DNA of 64,000 nucleotides from Saccharopolyspora hirsuta (GCF_008630535.1 NZ_VWPH01000004.1:62001-126000); one strand, 5' to 3'; positions 47,528 through 56,586 are shown, counted from the stretch's first letter. Program-made: numbers and translations. Notes: generated by a model not told the origin, from the letters alone.

Positions 47528-48652
47528 TCAGGACTCGGCGATCTGCTCCTGGACCCACTCGTGGAAGGCCGCGATGTGGTGCTCGCTGGGCACGAAGACA
47601 CCACCCCGGGCGTAGGCGCGGGAGTCCATCGACAGCTGGCAGCGCTCGCACGCCTCGAAGTCCTGCCGGTTGACCCGGTCGAACAGCTCGACCGAGTGCG
47701 ACAGGTCGCGGCCGGACTCGACGACCTCCGGCAGGTACAGCCAGTCGCACTCGATCAGCGTGCGGTCCGGGGCCACCGGGAACATCCGGTGCAGGATCAC
47801 GTGGTCGGGCACCAGGTTGATGAACACCTGCGGCTTGACCGTGATCGCGTAGTAGCGGCGGTCCTGGTGCTCGCCGATGCCGGGCAGCCGGTCGAGCCCG
47901 GCGCTGCCGTCCACGGTGAAGCCCTCGACGTCCGAACCGAACTCCGCGCCGTGGCCGACGTAGTACTGGGCGGCGAAGCCGTCGGCGAACTCCGGGAGCA
48001 CCTCGGTGAGCTCGGGGTGGATGGTCGCGCAGTGGTAGCACTCCATGAAGCTCTCGATGACCTGCTTCCAGTTCGCCTTGACGTCGTAGTTGATCCGCGC
48101 GCCCAGGCTCAGGGAGGCGATGTCGTAGGCGTCGATCTCCCCCGCGTCGCCGAGCCGCTCGCCGACGTCGGCGATCACGGTGTCCTCGAACGAAGGCGGT
48201 TCGTCGGCCAGGCAGACCCAGGCGTAGCCCAGCCACTCGCGCAGGTGAAGCCGGTTCAGCCCGTACTCGGTGCGGTCCACGTCGGGCATGCTGGTCAGGT
48301 TCGGCGCGGCGATCAGCTTGCCGTCCAGGGCGTAGGTCCACGCGTGGTAGGGGCACTGGAAGGAGCGTTTCACCTGACCCGACTCCTCCGTGCACAGCTG
48401 CGCACCGCGGTGTCGGCACACGTTGAGGAAGGCGTTGAGCTCACCGCCGCGCCCGCGGGCGATCAGCACGCTCTCCCGGCCGACCTGCACGGTGCGGAAC
48501 GCGCCCGGCCCCGCCAGGTCGTCGCTGCGCACCGCGCAGAACCAGCGCGCCTCGAAGATCCGGGACTGCTCCAGGGCGAAGATCGCCGGATCGGTGTAGA
48601 ACTGGCCAGCCGGGGTGGCCAGCAAGCTCTCCGTCGGTCCGGTCGTCGTCAT
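47528..48652 (-). CDS. gbcA: Rieske oxygenase alpha subunit, probable glycine betaine demethylase
   Basis: 374 residues from ATG 48652 (GAGTGAGG upstream). Rieske cluster ligands C79-x-H81 and C100-x2-H103. The mononuclear iron region N-W-K-x3-E...E-C-Y-H-C-A-T-I-H has Glu at the bridging position before the first His, as reported for quaternary-ammonium Rieske oxygenases such as CntA, where ring dioxygenases have Asp. The divergent BCCT transporter and nearby dimethylglycine and sarcosine oxidases point to glycine betaine to dimethylglycine plus formaldehyde. The partner reductase (GbcB) is not in the window. Choline or carnitine oxygenase are the alternatives. It acts in the cytoplasm. Confidence 0.85.
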   Translation of the reverse strand: MTTTGPTESLLATPAGQFYTDPAIFALEQSRIFEARWFCAVRSDDLAGPGAFRTVQVGRESVLIARGRGGELNAFLNVCRHRGAQLCTEESGQVKRSFQCPYHAWTYALDGKLIAAPNLTSMPDVDRTEYGLNRLHLREWLGYAWVCLADEPPSFEDTVIADVGERLGDAGEIDAYDIASLSLGARINYDVKANWKQVIESFMECYHCATIHPELTEVLPEFADGFAAQYYVGHGAEFGSDVEGFTVDGSAGLDRLPGIGEHQDRRYYAITVKPQVFINLVPDHVILHRMFPVAPDRTLIECDWLYLPEVVESGRDLSHSVELFDRVNRQDFEACERCQLSMDSRAYARGGVFVPSEHHIAAFHEWVQEQIAES

Positions 48653-49310
48653 GGCAACCTCACTCGCGTGGTAGGGCAACCCGTCCTGATCGGGGTTGGC
48701 GGATCTGAACTCGTACCGGGACGGCTCGGCACAACACCTCGGGACCGCCGGTGCGGGAGGTGAACGTCTCGGTGTTGCGCGATGAGCACACCGTTTCTCT
48801 TCGAGGAACACACCATGAAGCCGGAGGCACCGCCTGTCAAGGCAGCGGGACCGGCGCTTCAGCGGAGCGATCCCACGTGGCACTGCGGCGGTTCGCCAGC
48901 ACCGGTTGCCGCGAGCAGGCAAAACCCGCTCCGCGCGACCAGGTCTGACCACAAAGGACGGTCCGACGGGCGCGATGCTCTTCCGTCGGTCGAATTCCTT
49001 GTCCTTCAATGTGCAACACTTCGACGACCCTCTCCGCGAATCGCGATCACCCTCCTGCAGCGGTCTTTTCGGCACGCAGAGCACCGCGGCTCAGCGGAGT
49101 TGCTTGACACCCGGTCGGCCTCGCGGCATGGTCTAGCGCATTCGCGCTGCGGCTGGCCCTCCGCCGCCCATCAGCGCATTCGACCGCGACTCGCCGTCGA
49201 AGATGCCGCGAACGACCCGCTTTCTCCGTTCGGTCCGCGCTGGCGAGTTCGCGAAAAACGTCCTCCCGACGCGATGAGAGGAGGCGACGTCCCGTCGGAC
49301 GTCGATCCAC
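48653..49310. other. 658-bp divergent intergenic region, Rieske oxygenase / BCCT transporter
   Basis: No credible gene. Several A-A-C-A-C-C-type half-sites occur (near 48733, 48788 and 48808). They include an inverted pair CGGTGT (48770-48775) and ACACCG (48788-48793), 12 bp apart, about 120-140 bp upstream of the Rieske gene. These are possible regulator sites. A promoter for the BCCT gene is at 49104-49132. The leader from about 49140 shows no riboswitch that I recognise. Confidence 0.5.
49104..49132 (+). promoter_or_regulatory. Sigma70/HrdB-type promoter for the BCCT gene
   Basis: TTGACA (49104-49109), a 17-bp spacer, then CATGGT (49127-49132), which keeps A2, T3 and T6 of a -10. It lies about 180 bp upstream of the transporter ATG, giving a long leader. 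Confidence 0.55.
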
Positions 49311-51074
49311 ATGGCTCCGCGCAATCCCACCGCACCACCAGATCCCTCCCCCGGCGCACCTCGTGTCGACCGCACCGTGTTCGGGGTTTCCGCCCTGCTG
49401 GCCCTGGCCTTCGTCGGCTGGGGCCTGTGGCGCACCGACCTGCTCGGCGAGGTGTCCTCGGCCGCGCTCGCCTGGCTGATCACCAACGGCGGCTGGGCCT
49501 TCGTGCTCGTCGCCAGCGCTCTGGTGGTCTTCGCGCTGTGGCTGGCCGCCAGCCGCTACGGGCGGATCCCGCTGGGCGCGGACGGCGAACGCCCCGAGTT
49601 CAAGACGGTCTCCTGGGTCGCGATGATGTTCAGCGCGGGCATGGGGATCGGGCTGATGTTCTACGGCGTCAGCGAACCGCTGGCCCACTTCTCCGCCCCA
49701 CCACCGGGAACCGTCCCGCCCAACAGCGACGCGGCCGTCGAGACCGCCATGGCCACTTCGCTGTTCCACTGGACGCTGCACCCGTGGGCGATCTACGCCG
49801 TGGTCGGGCTCGCCATCGCCTACAGCAGCTTCCGGCGCGGGCGCAGCCAGCTGATCAGCTCGGTGTTCGCCCCGCTGCTGGGCGTGCGGAAGTCCCAGGG
49901 GCCGCTGGGAAAGCTGATCGACGTGCTGGCCATCTTCGCCACGCTGTTCGGCTCGGCTGCCTCGCTGGGGCTCGGAACGCTGCAGATCGGCAGCGGGCTC
50001 CGCGCCAGCGGCTGGTTGCCGGACTCGCCCGGCGTCGGCCTGCTGGTGGCCGTGATCGCCCTGCTGACCGCCGCCTTCGTCGCCTCGGCGGTTTCCGGCG
50101 TGGCCAAGGGGATCCAGTGGCTGTCCAACACGAACATGGTGCTCGCCGCGGTGCTCGCGGTGTTCCTGCTCGCGGTGGGACCGACCGTGTTCATCCTCGG
50201 CCTGGTGCCCTCCTCGATCGGCAGCTACTTCCGCGACGTGGCCGAGATGACCGCCCGCACCGGGGCGACGGGCGGCGACGCCATGCACGAGTGGCTGTCG
50301 TCGTGGACGATCTTCTACTGGGCGTGGTGGATCTCGTGGACCCCCTTCGTCGGCATGTTCATCGCGCGCATCAGCCGCGGCCGCACCATCCGCCAGTTCG
50401 TCTGCGGCGCGGTGCTCGTGCCGTCCGCGGTCAGCGTCATCTGGTTCGCCATCTTCGGCGGCACCGCGATCGACGTGCAGCGCCGCGGCGCGGTCGCCAC
50501 CGGATCGCCCGAGGCGCAGCTGTTCGACGTGCTGGCCCACCTGCCGTGGGGCGCGGTCACCGGTGTCCTGGTCATGGTGCTGGTGGCGATCTTCTTCGTC
50601 TCCGGCGCCGATGCCGCGTCCGTGGTGATGGGCACGTTGTCGCAGCGCGGATCGATCGAACCGCGCAACTCCGTGGTGATCTTCTGGGGCGTGGCGACGG
50701 GAGCCGTCGCCGCCGTCATGCTGATCGTGGGCGGTGGGAGCGACAACGCGCTCACCGGGCTGCAGAACTTGACGATCATCGTGGCGGCTCCCTTCACCGT
50801 GGTCATCGTCGCGCTGTGCGCGTCGCTGGCGAAGGACTTGCGCAGCGACCCGCTGATCCTGCGCTCCGAGAAGGGCACCGAGGTGATCGAAGCCGCGGTC
50901 CGCACCGGAGATGCCCGCTACAACGGGGAGTTCCAGCTCCAGGTGCGCAGCGCAGCCCCGGACGGATCCGCAGAGGAGGTGGACGAGTCCCAGCCCGTCA
51001 GCGGATTCGCGGTCGATCCCAGCACCGCAGGAGCGTCCGACCAGGAGTCGCCGGAACGCACCAGGACTTCCTGA
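49311..51074 (+). CDS. BCCT-family transporter (betaine/choline/carnitine)
   Basis: 587 residues with about 12 hydrophobic segments. BCCT hallmarks: G-M-G-I-G-L-M-F-Y-G-V-S-E-P-L (residues about 105-119) and the aromatic core helix with F-Y-W-A-W-W-I-S-W-T-P-F-V-G-M-F followed by I-S-R-G-R-T-I-R-Q-F. The C-terminal tail (about 520-587) is hydrophilic and acidic. It imports a quaternary amine, very likely glycine betaine given the demethylation genes around it. The short N-terminus argues for a catabolic rather than osmosensing role, which is inference. A perfect terminator follows 8 bp after the stop. Confidence 0.95.
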   Translation: MAPRNPTAPPDPSPGAPRVDRTVFGVSALLALAFVGWGLWRTDLLGEVSSAALAWLITNGGWAFVLVASALVVFALWLAASRYGRIPLGADGERPEFKTVSWVAMMFSAGMGIGLMFYGVSEPLAHFSAPPPGTVPPNSDAAVETAMATSLFHWTLHPWAIYAVVGLAIAYSSFRRGRSQLISSVFAPLLGVRKSQGPLGKLIDVLAIFATLFGSAASLGLGTLQIGSGLRASGWLPDSPGVGLLVAVIALLTAAFVASAVSGVAKGIQWLSNTNMVLAAVLAVFLLAVGPTVFILGLVPSSIGSYFRDVAEMTARTGATGGDAMHEWLSSWTIFYWAWWISWTPFVGMFIARISRGRTIRQFVCGAVLVPSAVSVIWFAIFGGTAIDVQRRGAVATGSPEAQLFDVLAHLPWGAVTGVLVMVLVAIFFVSGADAASVVMGTLSQRGSIEPRNSVVIFWGVATGAVAAVMLIVGGGSDNALTGLQNLTIIVAAPFTVVIVALCASLAKDLRSDPLILRSEKGTEVIEAAVRTGDARYNGEFQLQVRSAAPDGSAEEVDESQPVSGFAVDPSTAGASDQESPERTRTS

Positions 51075-51082
51075 ATCCCCGG

Positions 51083-51113
51083 AAGGCACCCCGCCGCCCC
51101 GGCGGGGTGCCTT
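51083..51113 (+). terminator. Strong hairpin terminator of the BCCT gene
   Basis: Perfect 14-bp arms (51083-51096 and 51100-51113) with a CCC loop; TT on the 3' side. Confidence 0.9.
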
Positions 51114-51154
51114 CATGCCGCAGCACTGTCCTCTTCGGACTTCCTTCCCGCACG

Positions 51155-51195
51155 GAACCGCCCCGACCCGCGCGACGGCGTGGTCGGGGCGGTTC
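51155..51195 (-). terminator. Hairpin terminator of purU/sdaA
   Basis: Perfect 14-bp arms (51155-51168 and 51182-51195) around a 13-nt loop, starting 5 bp past the purU stop. Confidence 0.85.
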
Positions 51196-51199
51196 GCCG

Positions 51200-52048
51200 T
51201 CACGGGAAGACGACGGTGCTGTGGCCGTTGAGCAGCACTCGGCGCTCGCAGTGCCAGCGCACCGCGCGGGACAGCGCGAGCGCTTCCGCGTCGCGCCCCA
51301 CGGTTTGCAGCGCCCGAGGATCGTAGGTGTGGTCGATCCGGATGACCTCCTGCTCGATGATCGGGCCCTCGTCCAGGTCCGAGGTGACGTAGTGCGCGGT
51401 CGCGCCGACCAGCTTCACCCCGCGCTCGTAGGCCTGGTGGTAGGGCTTGGCGCCCTTGAAGCCGGGCAGGAACGAGTGGTGGATGTTGATCGCGCGACCG
51501 TAGAGCGCCTTGCTGGTCTCGTCGGAGAGGATCTGCATGTACCGCGCGAGCACCACCAGGTCCACCTCGTACTCCTCGACCAGCTTCAGCAGCCGGGCCT
51601 CCGCCTCCTCCTTGGTGTCCGGGGTGACCGGGATGTGCACGAACGGCAGCCCGGCGGTCTCGGCCATCGGGCGCAGGTCCTCGTGGTTGGAGACCACCGC
51701 CACGATGTCCGCGCCGAGGCTGTCGGCCCGCCACCGGTAGATCAGGTCGTTCAGGCAGTGGCCGAGCTTGGAGACCATGACCAGGATGCGGGCGTTGGTG
51801 TTCGGGCTGAACTCGTAGGTCATCTGGAAGTCGGCGGCCACCGGCTCGAACTCGCGCGCCAGCCGCGCCAGGTCGGTGCCCTCGGGTGCGGCGACCTGGG
51901 TGCGCATGAACAGCCGGTTGCGCACCGAGTCGTCGAACTGCCGGTGCTCGCCGATGTCGCAGCCGCGCTCGAACAGGAACCCGCTCACCGCGCGCACGAT
52001 CCCCGTGCGGTTCGGGCAGCTCAAGGTCAGGGTGAAGGTGTCGCTCAC
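51200..52048 (-). CDS. purU: Formyltetrahydrofolate deformylase
   Basis: 282 residues, normal length. N-terminal ACT domain (about 1-80; N-R-T-G-I-V-R-A-V-S-G-F-L) and C-terminal formyltransferase-fold domain with S-N-H, V-L-A-R-Y-M-Q-I-L-S, the I-N-I-H-H-S-F-L-P-G-F-K-G-A catalytic loop and a D in the H-Y-V-T-S-D-L-D-E-G-P stretch. It splits 10-formyl-THF to formate and THF, regenerating THF when methyl groups from betaine, dimethylglycine and sarcosine flood the C1 pool. GTG start 52048 with GAGGAG upstream, 10 bp after sdaA. Confidence 0.96.
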   Translation of the reverse strand: MSDTFTLTLSCPNRTGIVRAVSGFLFERGCDIGEHRQFDDSVRNRLFMRTQVAAPEGTDLARLAREFEPVAADFQMTYEFSPNTNARILVMVSKLGHCLNDLIYRWRADSLGADIVAVVSNHEDLRPMAETAGLPFVHIPVTPDTKEEAEARLLKLVEEYEVDLVVLARYMQILSDETSKALYGRAINIHHSFLPGFKGAKPYHQAYERGVKLVGATAHYVTSDLDEGPIIEQEVIRIDHTYDPRALQTVGRDAEALALSRAVRWHCERRVLLNGHSTVVFP

Positions 52049-52058
52049 GACGGTCTCC

Positions 52059-53432
52059 TCAGCACTCCACGATGTTGAGAGCCAGCCCTCCGCGGGCGGT
52101 CTCCTTGTACTTGTCCTTCATGTCCGCGCCGGTCTCGCGCATGGTCTTGATCGCCTTGTCCAGGGACACGTGGTGCGCCCCGTCGCCGCGCACGGCCATC
52201 CGGGCCGCGGTGATCGCCTTGACGGAGGCCACGGCGTTGCGCTCGATGCAGGGGATCTGCACCAGCCCGCCGACCGGGTCGCAGGTCAGGCCCAGGTTGT
52301 GCTCGATGCCGATCTCGGCGGCGTTCTCCACCTGCTCCGGGGTGCCGCCGAGGATCTCGGCGAGCCCGGCGGCGGCCATCGAGCACGCCGACCCGACCTC
52401 GCCCTGGCAGCCCACCTCGGCACCGGAGATGGACGCGTTCTCCTTGAACAGCAGGCCGATGGCGCCCGCGGTCAGCAGGAACCGCACCGCGTCGTCGTCG
52501 GTGAACCCGGGCAGGAACTTCCGGGCGTAGTGCAGGACCGCCGGAACGATCCCGGCGGCGCCGTTGGTCGGGGCGGTGACCACCCGCCCGCCCGCGGCGT
52601 TCTCCTCGTTCACCGCCAGGGCGAACAGCATGACCCACTCCATCGCGCGCAGTGCGTCGTTCTCGTCGGCGTTGGCCTCCAGCTGCGCGCGGAGCGCCGC
52701 CGCGCGGCGGCGGACCTTGAGCCCGCCGGGCAGCGTTCCCCCGGTGCGCGTGCCCCGCTCCACGCACTCGCGCATCACCGCCCAGATGTGCAGCAGCCCG
52801 GCGTGGATCTCGTCCTCCCCGCGCCAGGACAGCTCGTTGGCGAGCATGATGTCGCTGATCCGCAGCCCGGTCTCGCGGGTGAGGGCCAGCAGCTCGTCAC
52901 CGGTGGTGAACGGGTAGCGCACCGGGGTGCTGTCCGCCACGAGCACCGGCCTGCCCGCCTCGTCCTCGTCGAGCACGAACCCACCGCCGACCGAGTAGTA
53001 CTCGCGGCGGTCGAGCACCGCACCGGTCCCGTCGCGGGCTTCGAAGACCATGCCGTTGCTGTGGAAGTCCAGCCGCTTGCGGCGGTGCAGGACCACGTCG
53101 TCCTCGGCGGAGAACTCGATCTCGCGCTTGCCGCCGAGGCTGATCCGCCCGTCGGCGCGCACCGCCGCCACGGCCGGGTCGGCGGCCACCGGGTCGACCA
53201 GGTGGGGCTGCTCCCCGGCCAGGCCGAGCACCACCGCCTTGACGCTGCCGTGCCCGTGCCCGGTGGCGCCGAGCGAGCCGAACAGCTCGCAGCGCACGCG
53301 CGCCGTGCTTTCGAGGGCTCCCGACTCGCGGAGCCGGGTGACGAACAGGTAAGCGGCCCGCATCGGACCGACCGTGTGCGAGCTCGACGGTCCGATCCCG
53401 ACCTTGAACAGGTCGAACACGGAGATGGTCAT
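52059..53432 (-). CDS. sdaA: L-serine ammonia-lyase (iron-sulfur type, single chain)
   Basis: 457 residues. The N-terminal beta domain has [12 protein letters not shown]. The C-terminal alpha domain has cluster cysteines in [13 protein letters not shown] and [14 protein letters not shown], and P-T-N-G-A-A-G. It deaminates serine to pyruvate and ammonia. In this block serine would come from glycine plus methylene-THF (GlyA, not in the window), linking betaine breakdown to central metabolism. ATG 53432 follows TGGAG. It is divergent from a GntR-type gene that probably regulates it. Confidence 0.95.
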   Translation of the reverse strand: MTISVFDLFKVGIGPSSSHTVGPMRAAYLFVTRLRESGALESTARVRCELFGSLGATGHGHGSVKAVVLGLAGEQPHLVDPVAADPAVAAVRADGRISLGGKREIEFSAEDDVVLHRRKRLDFHSNGMVFEARDGTGAVLDRREYYSVGGGFVLDEDEAGRPVLVADSTPVRYPFTTGDELLALTRETGLRISDIMLANELSWRGEDEIHAGLLHIWAVMRECVERGTRTGGTLPGGLKVRRRAAALRAQLEANADENDALRAMEWVMLFALAVNEENAAGGRVVTAPTNGAAGIVPAVLHYARKFLPGFTDDDAVRFLLTAGAIGLLFKENASISGAEVGCQGEVGSACSMAAAGLAEILGGTPEQVENAAEIGIEHNLGLTCDPVGGLVQIPCIERNAVASVKAITAARMAVRGDGAHHVSLDKAIKTMRETGADMKDKYKETARGGLALNIVEC

Positions 53433-53548
53433 CTGCGGCTCCAGGGTCGCATCATCGCCCCTCAGATGTTGGACTAATATATCAATTTCATGCAAGAGTT
53501 GTGGGAAAGAAGTTCGGGTATGCCTCATACCGAATCCCAGGCCCTAAG
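53433..53548. promoter_or_regulatory. Divergent promoter region sdaA / GntR gene with palindrome
   Basis: 116 bp, including an unusually AT-rich stretch (53474-53490, TAATATATCAATTTC-like) suited to promoters. A dyad follows: GGTATG (53517-53522), CCT, CATACC (53526-53531), with outer TTC/GAA bases (53513-53534). This is a good candidate operator for the GntR protein. It also argues against a GTG start at 53501. Confidence 0.6.
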
Positions 53549-54223
53549 ATGAGGACCGTGACCACAGCCCCGCAGCAGCTCGAACCGCCGCCCACGTCGC
53601 TGGCCGAACGCGCCTACGCCGCGATCCAGGACCAGCTGATCATGCTGGACATCCCGCCGCTGGCGCCGATCGACGACCTGGCGCTGAGCGAGTCCCTCGG
53701 CATCGGCCGCACCCCCGTCCGCGAAGCGCTCAAGCGCCTCGAAGTCGATCGGCTGGTGATCTCCTACCCGCGGCGCGGCACCTTCGCGACCGGCGTGGAC
53801 ATCACCGACCTCGCCTACATCTCCGAGATCCGAGTGCAGCTCGAACCGCTGGCCGCCCGCCGCGCCGCCGAGCACGCCCCGAAGGTCATGCGCACCAAGC
53901 TCGCCGAGCTCGCCGACACCATCCAGGACAAGGACGTGCTGGCCCTGTCCCGCCACGAGCTGATGCAGTGGGACCTGCGGGTGCACCGCTCGATCTACCG
54001 CGCGGGCGGCAACCCCCACCTGGAAGACACGCTGGTGCGCTACAACAACCTCGCCACCCGCATCTTCTGCGTCTTCCTGGACCGCATCACGCACTTCGAC
54101 CAGCACGTCGAAGAGCACGTCGGACTGCTGCAGGCGGTGGCCGCGGGCGAGCCCCGCAAGGCCGAGAAGATCGCCCGCGACCACGTGACCGGATTCGAGA
54201 AGGCGATCCGGGCGATCATCTGA
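53549..54223 (+). CDS. GntR-family regulator, FCD subfamily
   Basis: 224 residues from ATG 53549; GTG 53558 (with GAGG three bases before) is an alternative. The N-terminal winged helix (about 15-80) has L-A-L-S-E-S-L-G-I-G-R-T-P-V-R-E-A-L-K-R-L. The C-terminal all-helical FCD ligand domain has E-I-R-V-Q-L-E-P-L-A-A-R-R-A-A, D-L-R-V-H-R-S-I and E-E-H-V-G-L-L. Probable metal-ligand residues (D..H..H..H) are present. It likely controls sdaA-purU, and perhaps the whole one-carbon block, in response to a small acid such as serine or sarcosine. The ligand is unknown. Confidence 0.9.
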   Translation: MRTVTTAPQQLEPPPTSLAERAYAAIQDQLIMLDIPPLAPIDDLALSESLGIGRTPVREALKRLEVDRLVISYPRRGTFATGVDITDLAYISEIRVQLEPLAARRAAEHAPKVMRTKLAELADTIQDKDVLALSRHELMQWDLRVHRSIYRAGGNPHLEDTLVRYNNLATRIFCVFLDRITHFDQHVEEHVGLLQAVAAGEPRKAEKIARDHVTGFEKAIRAII

Positions 54224-54242
54224 CCGCCCGGATCGCTCCCGC

Positions 54243-55100
54243 TCAGCCCTCGACGGCATCGAGCACCTTGAGCGCGTCGACCGCGGCCGCCACGTCGTGG
54301 ACCCGCAGGACCTTCGCGCCGCGCTGCGCCGCCAGGACGGCCGCGGCGACCGAAGCGGCCTCCCGCTGGCCCACCGGTCGGCCGGTGATCTGCCCCAGCA
54401 TCGCCTTGCGCGACAGCCCGGCCATCACCGGCACGCCGAGCTCGGCGAACACGCGCAGCGACCGCAGCAGGACCAGGTTGTGCTCCAAGGTCTTGCCGAA
54501 GCCGAAACCCGGGTCGACCACCACGTGGTCGCGCTGGATGCCCGCGCTCGCGCAGTCCTCGATCCGCTCCCGCAGGAAGTCCGCCACCTCGGCGAGCACG
54601 TCGGCGTAGCTGGGGTCCTGCTGCATCAGGTGCGGCGGCCGGAGCATGTGCGACAGGCAGACCGGCACGCCGAGCTCGGCCGCCGTCTCGACCGCACCCG
54701 GGTAGCGCAGCGCGCGCACGTCGTTGATCAGCGTCGCACCCGCGGCCACCGCGGCGGTCATCACCTCCGGGCGGGAGGTGTCCACGGACAGCGGAACCCC
54801 GGTGCGCCGCACCAGCTCCTCGACGACCGGGACGACCCGGTCCAGCTCCTCGGCAACGCTCGGCGGCCGGGCTCCCGGACGCGTGGACTCGCCTCCCACG
54901 TCGAGGACGTCAGCGCCCTCCTCGATCAGGCGGAGCCCGTGGTCGACGGCCGCACGGCGGTCCCGGTGGGCGCCGCCGTCGGAGAACGAATCCGGTGTCA
55001 CGTTGAGGATTCCGCACACGAGCTTGCGCGGGCCGTGCAACATCCGCAGCAGGCGCGCGGCTGCGGTCGAAGGCGCTCCGGTGGTGGGCGGCCCGGTCAC
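54243..55100 (-). CDS. folP: Dihydropteroate synthase
   Basis: 285 residues. All DHPS signatures are intact: I-L-N-V-T-P-D-S-F-S-D-G-G, G-G-E-S-T-R-P-G-A, S-V-D-T-S-R, N-D-V-R-A, V-D-P-G-F-G-F-G-K-T, G-L-S-R-K-A-M-L-G and the final L-R-V-H-D-V. It joins p-aminobenzoate to the pterin to make dihydropteroate. Its GTG start overlaps the folD stop (GTGA), so it is the last gene of the fchA-folD-folP set. A folate synthesis enzyme inside a betaine catabolic block suggests boosting THF supply. It is probably a second copy beside the normal fol operon, but that cannot be seen here. Confidence 0.95.
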   Translation of the reverse strand: MTGPPTTGAPSTAAARLLRMLHGPRKLVCGILNVTPDSFSDGGAHRDRRAAVDHGLRLIEEGADVLDVGGESTRPGARPPSVAEELDRVVPVVEELVRRTGVPLSVDTSRPEVMTAAVAAGATLINDVRALRYPGAVETAAELGVPVCLSHMLRPPHLMQQDPSYADVLAEVADFLRERIEDCASAGIQRDHVVVDPGFGFGKTLEHNLVLLRSLRVFAELGVPVMAGLSRKAMLGQITGRPVGQREAASVAAAVLAAQRGAKVLRVHDVAAAVDALKVLDAVEG

Positions 55101-55969
55101 GCGGTGCTCCGCCACGCCGATTCGACGGTGTGCCGGAGCAGCAGCGCCGTGGTCACCGGCCCGACACCACCGGGCACCGGGGTCAGCCCCGCCGCCAGCC
55201 CGGTCACCGCCCTCTCGTCCACGTCGCCGACCAGTCCGCCGTCCTCGGTGGGATTGGTGCCGACGTCGATCACGACCGCGCCGGGGCTGATGTGCTCGGC
55301 GCCGATCAGGCCGATCCTGCCCACGGCCACCACGAGGACCTCCGCCTGCCGCGAGTGCGCGGCCAGGTCGCGGGTGTAGCGGTGGCACACGGTCACCGTC
55401 GCGTCGCGCCGCAGCAGCAGCTGGGCCGCTGGCCTGCCCACCACGTTCGACCGGCCCACCACCACGGCCCGGCGTCCGGACAGCGGGATCTCGTAGTGGT
55501 CCAGCAGTTCCAGCACCGCGGCAGCGGTCGCCGGTGCGAAAGCGGGCAGCCCGGCGCTGAGCCGCCCCAGCGAGACGGGGTTGGCGCCGTCCACGTCCTT
55601 CTCCGGGGCGATCGCGGCGGCCAGCTCTTCGAGGCAGGCCCCACCGGGCAGCGGGGTCTGCAGCACGATCCCGTGGACCGACGGCTCCTCGCTCAGTGCG
55701 GTGAGTTCGCCGCGGATGCGCTCCGGTGTCGCGTCCGCACCCAGATCCACCACGTCGCACCGGATCCCGGTCTTGGCCGCGGCTTTCGCGATCGAGCGCA
55801 CGTACCAGGCGGTGGACTCGTCGTCGGTGGCGACGACGACCGCCAGGCGCGGCGGGGTACCGGCGTCGGTGAGCTCCGCCGCGGTGGCGGTGACCCGGGC
55901 CCGGATGTCCTTGGCCAGCTCGGCACCGCTGAGCACGGCCGTGGTCGTCTCGTCGGAGACGAGGGTCAT
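55097..55969 (-). CDS. folD: Methylene-THF dehydrogenase (FolD) lacking the catalytic lysine
   Basis: 290 residues. FolD architecture with Y56, Q104 (V-L-Q-T-P-L-P) and D127 (K-D-V-D-G) in place, the V-V-G-R-S-N-V-V-G-R-P nucleotide loop and the final T-P-V-P-G-G-V-G-P. In bifunctional FolD a lysine lies four residues after the Tyr (human Lys56, E. coli Lys54). Here that position is Ile60 (Y-V-R-S-I-A-K). That lysine is needed for the cyclohydrolase reaction, so this protein probably only oxidises 5,10-methylene-THF to methenyl-THF. The gene directly upstream encodes a separate cyclohydrolase (FchA), and the two overlap by ATGA. Confidence 0.92.
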   Translation of the reverse strand: MTLVSDETTTAVLSGAELAKDIRARVTATAAELTDAGTPPRLAVVVATDDESTAWYVRSIAKAAAKTGIRCDVVDLGADATPERIRGELTALSEEPSVHGIVLQTPLPGGACLEELAAAIAPEKDVDGANPVSLGRLSAGLPAFAPATAAAVLELLDHYEIPLSGRRAVVVGRSNVVGRPAAQLLLRRDATVTVCHRYTRDLAAHSRQAEVLVVAVGRIGLIGAEHISPGAVVIDVGTNPTEDGGLVGDVDERAVTGLAAGLTPVPGGVGPVTTALLLRHTVESAWRSTA

Positions 55970-56586
55970 CGCGCGATCACCTCCCGCACCGCCGCGGTGA
56001 CCTTGTCGGCGCGGGCGGCGATGTCGTCGACGTCGGCGATGGCGGCGGTCAGCTCGGAGCGCTCCCCGGCACCGGTGATCCCGGCCAGGTTCACCTCGAC
56101 GTTGACCCGCGCCGTGGTCGCCGCCGCGCGGGCGGCGTCCGCTGCGGCGGCGACATCGCTGATCACGTTGCGGTTTCCGATCGGCAGCAGCTGCTCGGCC
56201 AGGTCGACGACCTGACCGGCGACCGCCACCACCTTCGCGGGAACGCGGCCCGCCTCGACCAGCGCGGCCGCGATCGCCCGCGAACGCGCTGCCTTCTCGT
56301 CCTCTGTGGACCGCGGCAAGCCGTAGGCGTCGCTCACGGCACCGAAAGCCGCAGCGTCGTCCTCGGCCAGCGTCAGCGCGCGCTCGCGCAATTCGTCGGA
56401 GGCCTCCCGCACCGCGTTGACCGTCGCGGCGTGCTCCGCGTACTTCTCCCCGTCGCTGTACCGGGCGACCATCGCGGTCAGGGCAGCGGCCTGGGCGGCG
56501 TGCAGCGCAGCGCTCGCCCCACCGCCCGGGGCGGGGAGCCGAGCTGCGAGAGAGCCCAGGAACGTCTCGAGGGTGTCCATGCGCAT
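55966..56586 (-). CDS. fchA: Methenyl-THF cyclohydrolase / formimino-THF cyclodeaminase-like
   Basis: 206 residues, all-helical FTCD-C family: L-P-A-P-G-G-G-A-S-A-A-L at the N-terminus, A-A-A-F-G-A-V and N-V-I-S-D-V-A-A-A-A-D-A-A-R-A-A later. Stand-alone bacterial members are methenyl-THF cyclohydrolases (FchA of methylotrophs) or formimino-THF cyclodeaminases. With a FolD that seems to have lost cyclohydrolase activity next door, the former is favoured: methenyl-THF to 10-formyl-THF, which PurU then hydrolyses. ATG 56586 (AGGAAG upstream) gives the family's usual length; ATG 56580 is possible. It overlaps folD by 4 bp. Confidence 0.9.
   Translation of the reverse strand: MRMDTLETFLGSLAARLPAPGGGASAALHAAQAAALTAMVARYSDGEKYAEHAATVNAVREASDELRERALTLAEDDAAAFGAVSDAYGLPRSTEDEKAARSRAIAAALVEAGRVPAKVVAVAGQVVDLAEQLLPIGNRNVISDVAAAADAARAAATTARVNVEVNLAGITGAGERSELTAAIADVDDIAARADKVTAAVREVIAR

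Noticed and set aside
48751-49136. Small open frames in the Rieske/BCCT intergenic region
   Set aside because: There is no ribosome site, no family resemblance, and their composition looks like non-coding sequence.
49133-49310. Riboswitch (for example glycine type) in the BCCT leader
   Set aside because: No conserved glycine or other riboswitch core was recognised by eye. The long leader is noted only as such.
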